A stretch of DNA of 64,000 nucleotides from Pseudomonas purpurea (GTDB taxonomy: Bacteria; Pseudomonadota; Gammaproteobacteria; Pseudomonadales; Pseudomonadaceae). The notes under the pieces are model-generated. The model was given only the letters and a program-made list of their open reading frames with translations. It ran no database searches and was not told the DNA's origin. Location: the NCBI RefSeq assembly GCF_039908635.1, contig NZ_CP150918.1, forward strand, positions 1,116,001 through 1,180,000. Direction: 5' to 3'. The position numbers were made by a program, and so were the translations under genes. This document shows, one piece after another, positions 23,882 through 32,793 of this stretch; position 1 is the first letter of the stretch; each line of letters starts with the position of its first letter.

Positions 23882-25381
23882 GTGCCGCGTCGCATCATCA
23901 GAGAGCTGAAGACTCTCAGTGTCTGGGCTTTATCGTTAGCAATCAGCGGCTGCATCGGAACCGGAGGAATTGCCCCACAAGGCAAGACACTCGCCGCCAA
24001 TACCTTGGCCACAGACGACGCTATCCAAAGCGCCGCGAAGGACGCGCAGTGGCCCACTGCCCACTGGTGGCAGGCCTATGGCGACTCTCAACTCAATGCC
24101 TGGGTCGAACGTGCCGTAGAGGGTAGCCCAAGCATGGCCATGGCCGCGGCTCGCGTGCGTCAGGCCAAGTCCATGGCCGGTGTCGCCGAGTCGGTCGAGT
24201 CGTTGCAGGTCAACGGCCAATCCACCCTCAAGCGCCACAACTGGCCCACCGATCAGTTCTACGGGCCGGGCGAGCTGGCCAACACCACCACTTGGGACAA
24301 CAACGCCGCGCTGGGTTTCAGCTATGCCCTCGACCTGTGGGGCCGCGAACGCAATGCCACCGAGCGCGCCGTGGACATGGCTCACATGAGCGCCGCCGAA
24401 GCGCGCATGGCGCAGCTCGAATTGCAGAACAACGTGGTGCGCGCCTACATCCAGTTGTCGCTGCATTACGCGCAGCGGGACATCGTGGCGGCGACCCTCA
24501 CTCAGCAACAGCAGATTCTCGACCTGGCGCAAAAGCGTCTGGACGGCGGTATCGGCACCCATTTTGAAGTGAGCCAGGCCCAAACCCCGCTGCCGGAAAC
24601 CCATCGGCAACTGGACGCACTGGACGAAGAAATCGCCTTGAGCCGCAACCAGCTCGCCGCACTGTCCGGCAAGGGCCCGGGGGAGGGCGCACGCTTGCAG
24701 CGGCCGACATTGTCGTTGGGTGCCGCGCTGAAACTGCCTTCGGCGCTGCCGGCGCAGTTGCTCGGCCAGCGTCCGGACGTGGTCGCCAGCCGTTGGCAAG
24801 TGGCGGCGCAGGCACGCGGTATCGACGTGGCGCACGCCGGTTTCTATCCCAACGTCGATCTGGTTGGCAGCCTGGGCTACATGGCCACGGGCGGCGGCGC
24901 GCTGGAGTTTCTGACTGGCAAAAAGCTCAACTACAGCGTCGGCCCGGCAATCTCCCTGCCGATCTTCGATGGCGGGCGCTTGCGCTCGGAACTGGGCGAA
25001 GCCGCGGCCGGGTATGACATCGCCGTGGCCAGGTACAACCAGACGCTGGTCGATGCGCTGAAAAGTATCTCTGATCAGTTGATTCGCCGCGAGTCCATGG
25101 ACAAGCAGCAAACCTTCGCCGCCGAGTCGGTGGCCGCGGCGCAGAAGACCTACGACATCGCGATGATCGCCTACCAGCGCGGCCTTACCGATTACCTCAA
25201 CGTGCTGAATGCCCAGAGCCTGTTGTTCAAACAGCAGCAAGTGCAGCAGCAGGTTCAGGCCGCTCGGTTGAGCGCCCATGCCGAGCTGGTCACCGCCCTC
25301 GGCGGCGGGCTCGGCGCGGGTAACGATGTGCCGGCCGACAGCAAAGTCCAGGCCCCGAAAACCCCGAGTATTTTGAGGTGA
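23882..25381 (+). CDS. Outer-membrane efflux lipoprotein, OprM/NodT family
   Basis: 499-residue TolC-like channel of the RND/NodT lipoprotein group. Lipobox ISGC (Cys about 23). Two OEP repeats are visible: WWQAYGDSQLNAWVERAV, with the helical DLAQKRLDGGIGTHFEVSQA in the first half, and LGQRPDVVASRWQVAAQARG, AHAGFYPNVDLVGSLG, ISLPIFDGGRLRSELGEA and YQRGLTDYLNVLNAQ in the second. GTG start with AGGA 10 bases before it. It opens an efflux operon with FUSC, DUF1656 and HlyD proteins; a REP pair separates it from FUSC, which may lower downstream expression. Confidence 0.88.
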   Translation: MPRRIIRELKTLSVWALSLAISGCIGTGGIAPQGKTLAANTLATDDAIQSAAKDAQWPTAHWWQAYGDSQLNAWVERAVEGSPSMAMAAARVRQAKSMAGVAESVESLQVNGQSTLKRHNWPTDQFYGPGELANTTTWDNNAALGFSYALDLWGRERNATERAVDMAHMSAAEARMAQLELQNNVVRAYIQLSLHYAQRDIVAATLTQQQQILDLAQKRLDGGIGTHFEVSQAQTPLPETHRQLDALDEEIALSRNQLAALSGKGPGEGARLQRPTLSLGAALKLPSALPAQLLGQRPDVVASRWQVAAQARGIDVAHAGFYPNVDLVGSLGYMATGGGALEFLTGKKLNYSVGPAISLPIFDGGRLRSELGEAAAGYDIAVARYNQTLVDALKSISDQLIRRESMDKQQTFAAESVAAAQKTYDIAMIAYQRGLTDYLNVLNAQSLLFKQQQVQQQVQAARLSAHAELVTALGGGLGAGNDVPADSKVQAPKTPSILR

Positions 25382-25408
25382 ACCCAATGTTTCAGGCACG
25401 CCCACATT

Positions 25409-25521
25409 TGTGGCGAGGGAGCTTGCTCGCGCTTGAGTGCGTAGCACTCACAAAACCGACATGGGTTGCCAGAATTTTGGGGCCGCTACGCAGCCCAGCG
25501 CGAGCAAGCGCGCTCGCCACA
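25409..25521. repeat. Inverted pair of REP elements
   Basis: TGTGGCGAGGGAGCTTGCTC at the left and GAGCAAGCGCGCTCGCCACA at the right, in inverted orientation, between the channel gene and the FUSC gene. Confidence 0.85.
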
Positions 25522-25564
25522 GGATCTCGCCTGTCCCAAGTCTTTTCTCAATGAGCAGGATTTC

Positions 25565-27751
25565 ATGACTCCCTTGCCTGCACCGCTGCGCTGGCTGTAC
25601 TCCCTTGAATGGCGCCGCGGTTTTTTCGACTGGGCACGCAGTGACGGCGTGACCTGGGTCTACATTTTCAAAGTGTTGATTGCCGCGTTCCTGACCCTGT
25701 GGCTGGCCATGCGCCTGGAATTGCCGCAACCGCGCACGGCGATGATCACTGTATTCATCGTCATGCAGCCGCAGAGCGGCCAAGTGTTCGCCAAGAGTTT
25801 CTATCGCTTCCTGGGCACCCTGGCCGGCTCGGCGGTGATGGTCGCGCTGATCGCGTTGTTCGCGCAGAACACCGAACTGTTTCTCGGCTCGCTGGCGATC
25901 TGGGTCGGGGTCTGCTCGGCGGGCGCGGCGCGTAATCGCAACTTTCGCGCCTACGGTTTTGTGCTGGCCGGTTACACCGCCGCGATGGTCGGTTTGCCCG
26001 CATTGGCGCACCCGGACGGCGCGTTCATGGCGGCGGTCTGGCGGGTGCTGGAAATCTCGTTGGGGATTCTCTGTGCGACCCTGGTCAGCGCCGCGATCCT
26101 GCCGCAAACCGCCAGTGCGGCGATGCGCAACGCGTTGTACCAACGCTTCGGCGTGTTCGCGCTGTTCGTCACCGATGGCTTGCGCGGGCGCAGTCAGCGC
26201 GACACCTTTGAACGGCGCAACGTGGGTTTCATTGCCGAAGCCGTGGGCCTGGAAGGCTTGCGCAGCGTCACTGTGTTCGAGGACCCGCACATGCGTCGGC
26301 GCAACGGTCGGCTCAGCCGCTTGAACAGCGAGTTCATGGGCATCACCACCCGTTTCAACGCCTTGCACCAGTTGCTCGAACGCCTGCGCAGCAGTGGCAC
26401 CGATCACGTGGTGGCGGCAATCAAACCCGGTTTGCAGGACCTGGCCGAACTGCTCGACGGGTTCTCCGGCCGCGCCCTGACCCATGCCGACGCCGCGCGG
26501 TTGGCCGCGCAACTGGCAGCTTATAAAGAAGGGTTGCCGGCGCGGGTTCGCAGCTTGCGGGCGATCTTTCAGGAGACCGGGCCGAGCGACGCCGAGCAAC
26601 TGGATTTCCACACCGCGTACGAGCTGCTGTATCGCTTCGTCGATGAGTTGCACAGTTATGCACAGACCCACGCTTCGCTGGCCGAGCACAGCCACGAACG
26701 CGAACAATGGGACGAGCCCTACACCCCGAAAACCAACGGGCTGGCGTCCGCCGCTTCGGGGATTCGCGCCGCGTTCATCCTGATCGTGCTGGGCAGTTAC
26801 TGGGTCGCCACGGCGTGGCCGAGCGGCGCCACCATGACCTTGATTGCGGCGGCCACCGTTGGCCTGTCAGCCGCGACGCCGAACCCCAAGCGCATGGCGT
26901 TTCAAATGGCTTGCGGGACGTTGCTCGGGGCGCTGATCGGCTTCGTCGAGATGTTTTTCATCTTCCCCTGGATCGACGGTTTTCCCCTGTTGTGCGTGAT
27001 GCTCGCGCCGGTGATCGTCCTCGGTTCGTTCCTCACCTCACGGCCGCAGTACGCAGGCGTGGGCCTGGGCTTGCTGATCTTTTTCAGTACCGGTTCGGTG
27101 CCGGATAACCTGACGGTCTACAACCCTTACACCTTCATCAACGACTACATCGCCATGGTGCTGGGCATGCTGGTGTGCGCGGCGGCCGGGGCGATTATTT
27201 TGCCGCCCAACAGTCGCTGGTTGTGGCGTCGTCTGGAGCAGGACCTGCGCGGGCAAGTGGTGTACGCCATCAGCGGCAAACTCAAGGGGCTGGCCTCAAG
27301 TTTCGAAAGCAGCACCCGCGACCTCGTGCATCAGGCCTATGGGCTGGCGGCGGGGCAACCGCAGGTGCAACGCGACCTGCTGCGCTGGATGTTCGTGGTG
27401 CTGGAAGTCGGCCACGCGATCATCGAGTTGCGCAAGGAACAGGCGATTCTCCCCGTGCATCCAGCCTATGCCGAAACCCAATCGTGGCGGCAGGCGATCC
27501 GGGTCATGGGGCGCTCGCTGGTGCGGCTGTTCCTGCAACCGAGCCAAAGCAACCTGGAGCGCAGCTTGATTGCGGTCGACCACGCCATCAGCCGCGTCCA
27601 GGCCACCGACGAGCCCTTCGCCCCGCACTTTGACACCTCGGCGCTGCGCCGGGTGAAGAGTTACCTGCATTTCATCCGCACCTCGTTGCTCGATCCGCAA
27701 TCGCCGCTGGCGGCACTCGCCGCCGCTCAAGGACCTGACCATGCCTCGTGA
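25565..27751 (+). CDS. FUSC-family inner-membrane efflux protein, AaeB-like
   Basis: 728-residue inner-membrane component of an aromatic carboxylic acid-type efflux system. Two blocks of about five to six helices (about 25-180 and 395-545), each followed by a cytoplasmic helical region. Family signs are FIVMQPQSGQVFAKSFYRFLG in the first block and ATPNPKRMAFQMACGTLLGA in the second. I start at the ATG with AGGA 4 bases before it, inside a longer open frame that enters the REP pair. Its end overlaps the DUF1656 gene by 11 bases. It works with the HlyD protein and the outer-membrane channel of the same operon; the exported compound is not known. Confidence 0.87.
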   Translation: MTPLPAPLRWLYSLEWRRGFFDWARSDGVTWVYIFKVLIAAFLTLWLAMRLELPQPRTAMITVFIVMQPQSGQVFAKSFYRFLGTLAGSAVMVALIALFAQNTELFLGSLAIWVGVCSAGAARNRNFRAYGFVLAGYTAAMVGLPALAHPDGAFMAAVWRVLEISLGILCATLVSAAILPQTASAAMRNALYQRFGVFALFVTDGLRGRSQRDTFERRNVGFIAEAVGLEGLRSVTVFEDPHMRRRNGRLSRLNSEFMGITTRFNALHQLLERLRSSGTDHVVAAIKPGLQDLAELLDGFSGRALTHADAARLAAQLAAYKEGLPARVRSLRAIFQETGPSDAEQLDFHTAYELLYRFVDELHSYAQTHASLAEHSHEREQWDEPYTPKTNGLASAASGIRAAFILIVLGSYWVATAWPSGATMTLIAAATVGLSAATPNPKRMAFQMACGTLLGALIGFVEMFFIFPWIDGFPLLCVMLAPVIVLGSFLTSRPQYAGVGLGLLIFFSTGSVPDNLTVYNPYTFINDYIAMVLGMLVCAAAGAIILPPNSRWLWRRLEQDLRGQVVYAISGKLKGLASSFESSTRDLVHQAYGLAAGQPQVQRDLLRWMFVVLEVGHAIIELRKEQAILPVHPAYAETQSWRQAIRVMGRSLVRLFLQPSQSNLERSLIAVDHAISRVQATDEPFAPHFDTSALRRVKSYLHFIRTSLLDPQSPLAALAAAQGPDHAS

Positions 27752-27941
27752 AATCGCCTTCCACGGCGTGTACATGCCGACCATGACCCTGATGTTTTTC
27801 ATCGCTGCGGCGCTGGCCTGGGCACTGGACCGGTTCCTCTCGGGCTTTGATCTGTACCGCTTCTTCTGGCACCCGGCGTTGCTGCGCCTGAGCCTCTTTA
27901 CTTGTTTGTTCGGCGCCCTGGCGCTGACTGTTTATCAGTGA
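27741..27941 (+). CDS. DUF1656 (AaeX-like) small membrane protein
   Basis: 66 residues with two helices (about 12-30 and 43-64) and the family start PREIAFHGVYMP. DUF1656 proteins accompany FUSC and HlyD genes in AaeXAB-type pumps; their job is unclear. It overlaps the FUSC gene and is 10 bases from the HlyD gene, so it is made from the same message. Confidence 0.82.
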   Translation: MPREIAFHGVYMPTMTLMFFIAAALAWALDRFLSGFDLYRFFWHPALLRLSLFTCLFGALALTVYQ

Positions 27942-27951
27942 GACCGATTCG

Positions 27952-28806
27952 ATGAAAAAGCTCTTCAGCCTGCTTGCGACCTTGTTGGTGCTGGCCCTCG
28001 CGATGTGGATCGGCCGCACGTTGTGGGTGCATTACATGAACACCCCGTGGACCCGTGACGGCCGGGTGCGCGCCGACATCATCAACGTGGCTGCCGACGT
28101 CACGGGCGAGGTGGTCGACGTGCCGGTACGTGACAACCAATTGGTGAAAAAGGGTGACCTGCTGATGCAGATCGACCCTGAGCATTACCAGATCGCGGTG
28201 AAGCAAGCGCAGTCGCTGGTGGCCTCACGCAAGGCCACCTGGGAAATGCGCAAGGTCAACGCGCACCGCCGCGCCGACCTCGACAACCTGGTGATCTCCA
28301 AGGAAAACCGCGACGACGCCAGCAACATCGCCGACTCGGCCCTGGCCGACTATCAGCACGCCCAGGCGCAACTGGAAGCAGCGGAACTGAACCTCAAGCG
28401 CACTCAAGTGCTGGCGGCGGTGGACGGTTACGTCACCAACCTCAACGTTCATCGCGGTGATTACGCGCGCATCGGCGAAGCGAAAATGGCCGTGGTCGAC
28501 ATGCACTCGTTCTGGGTCTACGGCTTCTTCGAAGAGACCAAACTGCCGCGTGTGAAGGTCGGCGACAAGGCCGATATGCAACTGATGAGCGGCGAAGTGC
28601 TCAAGGGCCATGTCGAGAGTATTTCGCGCGGTATCTACGACCGTGACAACCCCGAGAGCCGCGAGTTGATCGCCGACGTCAACCCGACGTTCAACTGGGT
28701 ACGCTTGGCGCAACGGGTGCCGGTGCGGATACACATCGACGAAGTGCCGGATGGCGTGCTGCTGGCGGCGGGGATTACTTGTACGGTGGTGGTTGGTGAA
28801 GAGTAA
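27952..28806 (+). CDS. HlyD-family periplasmic adaptor, AaeA/EmrA-like
   Basis: 284-residue membrane-fusion protein: N-terminal anchor (about 3-25), first half of the lipoyl domain (INVAADVTGEVVDVPVRDNQ with LVKKGDLLMQIDPEHY), a coiled hairpin (about 75-150), second half of the lipoyl domain (RTQVLAAVDGYVTNLNVHRG) and a beta-barrel domain (FFEETKLPRVKVGDKADMQL). It couples the FUSC protein to the outer-membrane channel. The last 25 codons are repeated downstream at 29780-29860, on the far side of an inserted gene, so the end of this gene may have been rebuilt by an insertion. Confidence 0.87.
   Translation: MKKLFSLLATLLVLALAMWIGRTLWVHYMNTPWTRDGRVRADIINVAADVTGEVVDVPVRDNQLVKKGDLLMQIDPEHYQIAVKQAQSLVASRKATWEMRKVNAHRRADLDNLVISKENRDDASNIADSALADYQHAQAQLEAAELNLKRTQVLAAVDGYVTNLNVHRGDYARIGEAKMAVVDMHSFWVYGFFEETKLPRVKVGDKADMQLMSGEVLKGHVESISRGIYDRDNPESRELIADVNPTFNWVRLAQRVPVRIHIDEVPDGVLLAAGITCTVVVGEE
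28732..28806 (+). repeat. Left copy of a direct repeat (3' end of the HlyD gene)
   Basis: Codes for HIDEVPDGVLLAAGITCTVV and the stop. An imperfect copy lies at 29780-29860. Together they bracket about 970 bases with one orphan gene and lower-GC flanks, as expected for an insertion that duplicated or replaced a gene end. Confidence 0.65.
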
Positions 28807-29002
28807 CTTTGCAGCAGGTGTGTTGTTCTTTTTGTGTGCCAATTGTAATGGGGTGTTAGTTAGGGGGTTTGGTTGTTTTGTTATGTGTTAGTTTGCAGGT
28901 CGTCACTTTTATAGGTGGCTTATATTGGTTTGTATTTAAGGGTTGGTACTTATCCGGCTATATTTTTTTGGTGTAATAGTATTTTTAAAAAGGATTTTGA
29001 AA

Positions 29003-29749
29003 ATGACAAAGCTGATAAATGTCAAGATGGATAATTTTATCAATGGTATTAAAAAGGGCGTGCCGGTGACGCTCGGATTTACCCTTGAAACGGATGGCGC
29101 ACCACCTCCTGTCGGATCACGTCTGGAGTTCCGGGCATACGAGGGCGTGACCCTGCTGCACGCTTCGATGCCAGTCAAGGGTGCGCAGATGGTTTTTAGA
29201 CCGGGTTTCTATGACTCCAGCATGATAACGATTACTGATGTGCAAACTCAGGGGTGGAACCCTAAACGCACAGTGACTTTAATTTCCGAAAAAGATTTAA
29301 GGTCTTCATCAGTTGCCGAGTTGTGCGCAATTATTTATTACCAGCCGACCCATATGGTGGATCTCTATTGTGCTGTTTTGGCAACGGGTATTGAAGAGCA
29401 AGAAATCCAGGTGCGTCAGACGTTTAATGGTGCGTGGCAGGATCAGGCCACTAAAGGCTGGATATACAGTTATGACCTCATTCTAAGATCCACCCGGCAC
29501 TCGATTGCGCAGTGGAAAGTTTCGAGCGCAGGATTGCCACAGGGCACGAAAATTTACGCCAATCCCTGGCTCGACGTGACGCATGACGGTACAGAGGGGA
29601 TTATCGAGTTGCGCACGCCCAAGGGGGACAAGTACCTATTGGAGCCGGACACAGACCTGCCTGTTTCCGTTCAACTGCTTTACCCGGTCGCGTCGGGTCA
29701 GGACCCGTCATTCCAGAACGTTCCTAATCTGGTTGCCTACCCGCTCTGA
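29003..29749 (+). CDS. Orphan protein inserted behind the efflux operon
   Basis: 248 residues, no signal peptide or membrane helix; mostly beta-strand-like sequence (VTLGFTLETDG, GSRLEFRAYEGVTLLHASMP, IYSYDLILRSTRHSIAQW, GIIELRTPKGDKYLLEP). I do not recognise a family. The start is the ATG with AAAGGA 8 bases upstream; an in-frame ATG 20 codons earlier would add a hydrophobic stretch coded by AT-rich leader sequence and is less likely. The leader (28807-29002) and first codons are much more AT-rich than the neighbours, and the gene is bracketed by two copies of the HlyD 3' end. Both suggest recent transfer. Its general build recalls the orphan at 21065, but I see no clear alignment. Confidence 0.6.
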   Translation: MTKLINVKMDNFINGIKKGVPVTLGFTLETDGAPPPVGSRLEFRAYEGVTLLHASMPVKGAQMVFRPGFYDSSMITITDVQTQGWNPKRTVTLISEKDLRSSSVAELCAIIYYQPTHMVDLYCAVLATGIEEQEIQVRQTFNGAWQDQATKGWIYSYDLILRSTRHSIAQWKVSSAGLPQGTKIYANPWLDVTHDGTEGIIELRTPKGDKYLLEPDTDLPVSVQLLYPVASGQDPSFQNVPNLVAYPL

Positions 29750-29779
29750 CAGGGAAGGGTTTGATACAACCAAATTGCC

Positions 29780-29860
29780 CACATTGATGAAGTGTCGGAC
29801 GGGGTGCTGCTGGCGGCGGGGATTACGTGCACGGTGGTGAACCAAGAGGGCGTGGAGTAA
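29780..29860 (+). pseudogene. Detached 3' fragment of an HlyD-family gene
   Basis: Reads HIDEVSDGVLLAAGITCTVV then NQEGVE and a stop, matching the last codons of the intact gene at 28732-28806 with a few changes. No start or upstream gene remains. It is either the original end of the HlyD gene displaced by the insertion, or the remnant of a duplicated copy. Confidence 0.7.
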
Positions 29861-29861
29861 C

Positions 29862-30017
29862 CCTGTGGCGAGGGGCGCTTTCTGTGGCTAGGGAGCTTGC
29901 TCCCGCTGGGGCGCGAAGCGGCCCCAAATGGTCGCAACTCCATTCTGTCAGGTACACCGCATTCTCAGGTTCTACGACGGCTTCGCCGCCGAGCGGGAGC
30001 AAGCTCCCTCGCCACAA
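29862..30017. repeat. Degenerate REP elements, inverted
   Basis: CTGTGGCGAGGGGCGCTT, then CTGTGGCTAGGGAGCTTGCT, and at the right GCGGGAGCAAGCTCCCTCGC, the inverted form. A REP cluster with one damaged copy, between the HlyD fragment and the DUF6124-like gene. Confidence 0.75.
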
Positions 30018-30033
30018 AAGCGCGTAGCAGTTG

Positions 30034-30408
30034 TTACGCTGGTGAATCCGGTGGATCGAGGTGATCCAGCGCGCGATTCACCGCCAACTCGGCCAGGGAA
30101 ATCAGCTGCTGAATTGCCAGGGCGGTATTGCGTTTGGGGCCTTCAAGCTCAAACGCCAGATCACTGGCCATGACATTGGCCGACGCCAGGGTTTCGCAGG
30201 CGTGAGCCAGCAGGGTTTCGCTGTCGACGTCGAGGGCAATAACGAAAATGCAGCCGGGACGTCGGTCGGCTAACAGTGCTTTGGTTTCGGGCAGCACCAG
30301 GTAGTGATCGAGCGCGCGGTGGGCGGCGGCGTGGAGTTCTTTTGAGTCGAGAGAGGCGTAGGGGGAGGTGCTGTCGGTTTCAGTGGGATTGGGGGTAGCT
30401 TTAGACAT
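30034..30408 (-). CDS. DUF6124/DUF3077-like small protein
   Basis: 124-residue cytoplasmic protein of a family common in Pseudomonas: disordered Ser/Thr/Pro-rich start (MSKATPNPTETDSTSPYASL), then helices AAAHRALDHYL, SETLLAHACETLASANVMAS and RNTALAIQQLISLAELAVNR. Function unknown. I chose the ATG at 30408 with TGGA 8 bases upstream; the 17 extra codons of the longer frame have no ribosome-binding site. Confidence 0.75.
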   Translation of the reverse strand: MSKATPNPTETDSTSPYASLDSKELHAAAHRALDHYLVLPETKALLADRRPGCIFVIALDVDSETLLAHACETLASANVMASDLAFELEGPKRNTALAIQQLISLAELAVNRALDHLDPPDSPA

Positions 30409-30636
30409 AGTGATGTTCCAGTGGGTTGAGTCACTCCTATGAAATATCCGGGCTACCACACCCGATCGCTGATTGGCAGCGACCCGAAAAGGTTATCCGT
30501 CCCTCATCACCCAGCGCAACCGTCAAAATATGTCGGAACCTTCCTCGGAAGCGCTGGCATTGTCCTTCAAAAAGCGACTCGACATAAACGTTCCTTTTGA
30601 TGGTTCCCATGCCCGGCAATGGAATGCCTCAATGGA

Positions 30637-30673
30637 CAAAACCCGCCAGTCTTGTGAGAGGTGGCGGGTTTTG
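30637..30673. terminator. Strong hairpin terminator, no adjacent gene
   Basis: Perfect 12-bp stem CAAAACCCGCCA / TGGCGGGTTTTG with a 13-base loop; it carries its own T and A tracts and can work both ways. No protein gene is seen to its left on the plus strand, so it may end a small RNA or be the relic of a lost gene. Confidence 0.65.
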
Positions 30674-30809
30674 TGTTGTTTGGGCAGGGAAACATGCGGT
30701 GTTGATGCGGGCCCTAGCCCTTCACAACATACAGGCCAAGTGGTTAATGCCGATCAGTTAGCGTCACTTTTACGAGGAGTGCTTCAGGTTGTTTGCCAGA
30801 CTCGAGAAC

Positions 30810-30960
30810 CACCCTAACCCTCTCCCCAAAGGGGCGAGGGAACTGACGGCGGTGTTCATTCGAGTGACATCGACCTGAAAGTCCGAGTCGAACTCAGGTT
30901 TTGAAAGGCATGGAGATCTGCTCCCTTTCCCCTCGCCCCTTTGGGGAGAGGGTTGGGGTG
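30810..30960. repeat. 151-bp element with 30-bp inverted arms
   Basis: The left arm runs CACCCTAACCCTCTCCCCAA and on to GGGGCGAGGG; the right arm (30930-30960) is its reverse complement with one or two changes. Between them are 90 bases without a frame. This is a recurrent intergenic repeat type in pseudomonads, distinct from the REP type. Confidence 0.65.
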
Positions 30961-31062
30961 TGTAAAGGATGTACCGGTCTCTACAGTGAGGGGTGGATTT
31001 CGGATCAGAACAAAGCATTCAGACGCTGAGTTTTCTTAACTGACCGGCATTAGGCCAAGCGG

Positions 31063-32076
31063 TTATTTGTACGCTGTGTTCAGGATGCTGGTGGCCTGAT
31101 CGATGGTTTGGCCCATGGTCAGGTTGTCGTCTTTCAAAATGGCCACAATCTGTTTGTTCTGCAGAATGTCGATGGCCGGGTTTTTCAGCTGTGCCTGCCG
31201 GGCGATGATGATGTAACTCAGCACTTGGCCGCGTGTTTCCATGCCTGGATAAGCCAGTACGGTGGCGATGGATTGTTTGACGAAGTTATAGCGCTCAGCC
31301 GACGGCATGCCTTTGAACGTGTCCGGGAAGTCCAGATGGATGTTCGCCGAGTACAGCCCGATGTCTTCTTCCCGTGCCTCGTCATACATGGCTTTTTGAG
31401 TGGTCACGGTTTTGCGGAGTTCGTCATAGAGTTTGTCGCCTTGCGCGATTTGCTCAGGCGTCATTTCTTTTTTCAGGTCGTCCGTGTCTGACGTGTCATC
31501 CGCGGTGCTCTTGATTCTCGACCAGGCGTAACTGTCGACTAACTTGCCTTCGTTTTCATACAGGCTCATGAGCATGTGCTGCGAGTCCGGGCTGCCGTGG
31601 CGTGCGGAGCGCTCCAGCCAACGCAGGGCGAGGGCTTTGTCCTGTTTGGCGCCGCGGCTTGGGTACGAGTAGCTTTGGTACATGCCGAACGCGGCGCACC
31701 AGTCATTTTTGGCGGCCGAATAAGCGATGTAGTTGAACGCTTCAGTATTGCGTTGGGCTTCGGTCTTGGACTCGTCCTGTTCGGTGATGGTCGCCAAAAA
31801 GCAGAAAGCACGGTCGTGCTTGGGCGCCGCCATGATGAAGCAACTCTTGGCTTCCTGAAGTTCATCGTTGTTAAACAGTCGGCTGCCAATGCCATACAAG
31901 ATGTCGCTGTCCATGCTCGCGTTGCAGTACTCATTGGCGACCGGTGCAGGCAGTACGTCTTGCAAGGTGAGTGTGGGCAGTGTGTCGTTCAGGCTTTGGT
32001 CTTTATCTGCCGGTGGGGTCGCGCAACCGATGAGCAACGTTGCGACGGCCAAAGGTAGAAGGTTGGAGAGTTTCAA
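31063..32076 (-). CDS. Lipoprotein with Sel1/TPR-like repeats
   Basis: 337-residue lipoprotein: lipobox LLIGC (Cys about 18) after the hydrophobic LSNLLPLAVAT. Helical repeats follow, with ALALRWLERSARHGSPDSQH as a Sel1-like unit (about 150-170). The rest is helical and without a named domain. I start at the TTG at 32076, which has AGGGA 7 bases before it and puts the signal peptide at the N-terminus; the frame opens 76 codons earlier, but that extension would bury the lipobox. Function unknown; probably a periplasm-facing scaffold. Confidence 0.65.
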   Translation of the reverse strand: MKLSNLLPLAVATLLIGCATPPADKDQSLNDTLPTLTLQDVLPAPVANEYCNASMDSDILYGIGSRLFNNDELQEAKSCFIMAAPKHDRAFCFLATITEQDESKTEAQRNTEAFNYIAYSAAKNDWCAAFGMYQSYSYPSRGAKQDKALALRWLERSARHGSPDSQHMLMSLYENEGKLVDSYAWSRIKSTADDTSDTDDLKKEMTPEQIAQGDKLYDELRKTVTTQKAMYDEAREEDIGLYSANIHLDFPDTFKGMPSAERYNFVKQSIATVLAYPGMETRGQVLSYIIIARQAQLKNPAIDILQNKQIVAILKDDNLTMGQTIDQATSILNTAYK

Positions 32077-32394
32077 CGGATATTCCCTGATCTGTATTAA
32101 AAACGGTGCGACAAAAGGCCCGAGTGAGGCGCTCAAGGCCAGGTGTTCGGATGGGGCGGGTAATGGTTGAAGGCGAAAAACGCGTGACAGGCGAACGGAT
32201 CGTCGCTTTATCAGGGGCAGGCAGGGCAATACCGGTTCTGTGAGTCGCTGGCAGTCCCTTACCTGGCGTTTATCGCTGGCGCATCCATTCTCCTTGCGTA
32301 CCACTGAATCCTGTGTGAAGCGCTGGGCGCTTCAAAGGCGGGCATTTTACTGACATCGAATGGATTGGCAATTTCATCCGGGCCTGCGGCCCGC
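32077..32394. other. 318-base gene-free region upstream of the lipoprotein
   Basis: Leader of the leftward lipoprotein gene and the tail of the next gene. Open frames continue through it, but nothing has a start signal. No strong hairpin or repeat is seen. Confidence 0.4.
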
Positions 32395-32793
32395 TTACTC
32401 GTTACAGAATGTTTCGTGAAGGTGCCGCCACTTCAACTGCCCAGAAGGCGGCTTTTCAAAGATCGCCGTTGAGTACCGAGCCGTGCGTAACCCTGTTCCA
32501 TCCGTCTGCGCCTCGCGGTAGCTGACGGTGGCGCCGTTGGCGTGTTGATCGATACCGCGTAACTCGCTGAGTTGGATCGTGAAGCCCGGACGCTTGCCGC
32601 CCGCCTGCTGGAACAGTGCAGTCAGGGCCATGAAGTCCAGGGCTTTGCCCATCGGCGTGATCATCGAGAATTCAGGCGAAAAGCGCGTCAACAGATGTTC
32701 CAGCGTCCCGTCATTCTGCTGGCTGGAAAACCATTGCTCGATCAACTGATGGGCGTGGATCACTTCATCAAAATACTCGCGGTAGTCGTTCAT
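32395..32793 (-). CDS. SnoaL/NTF2-like protein
   Basis: 132-residue soluble protein with the build of NTF2-like (SnoaL/DUF4440) folds: an N-terminal helix (EYFDEVIHAHQLIEQWFSSQ), LLTRFSPEFSMITPMGKAL, a helix LDFMALTALFQQAG, and later strands FTIQLSELRGID, GATVSYREAQ, ARYSTAIFE and KWRHLHETF. Such proteins bind small ligands or act as simple enzymes; the role here is unknown. AGGA precedes the ATG by 9 bases. It overlaps the stop of the MFS gene upstream (ATGA), so the two are coupled and may act on related compounds. Confidence 0.65.
   Translation of the reverse strand: MNDYREYFDEVIHAHQLIEQWFSSQQNDGTLEHLLTRFSPEFSMITPMGKALDFMALTALFQQAGGKRPGFTIQLSELRGIDQHANGATVSYREAQTDGTGLRTARYSTAIFEKPPSGQLKWRHLHETFCNE

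Larger units (their letters stand above)
30409..31062. other. 654-base gene-free region
   Basis: I see no credible gene here. It holds a short perfect hairpin (TCGCTG-ATTGG-CAGCGA, 30466-30482) in the leader of the DUF6124-like gene, a strong terminator (30637-30673) and a 151-bp inverted-repeat element (30810-30960). Short frames across it lack ribosome-binding sites and are made of these repeats. Confidence 0.6.

Noticed and set aside
30473..30817. 114-residue rightward frame in the gene-free region
   Set aside because: It crosses a strong terminator and part of a repeat, has no ribosome-binding site, and shows no domain.
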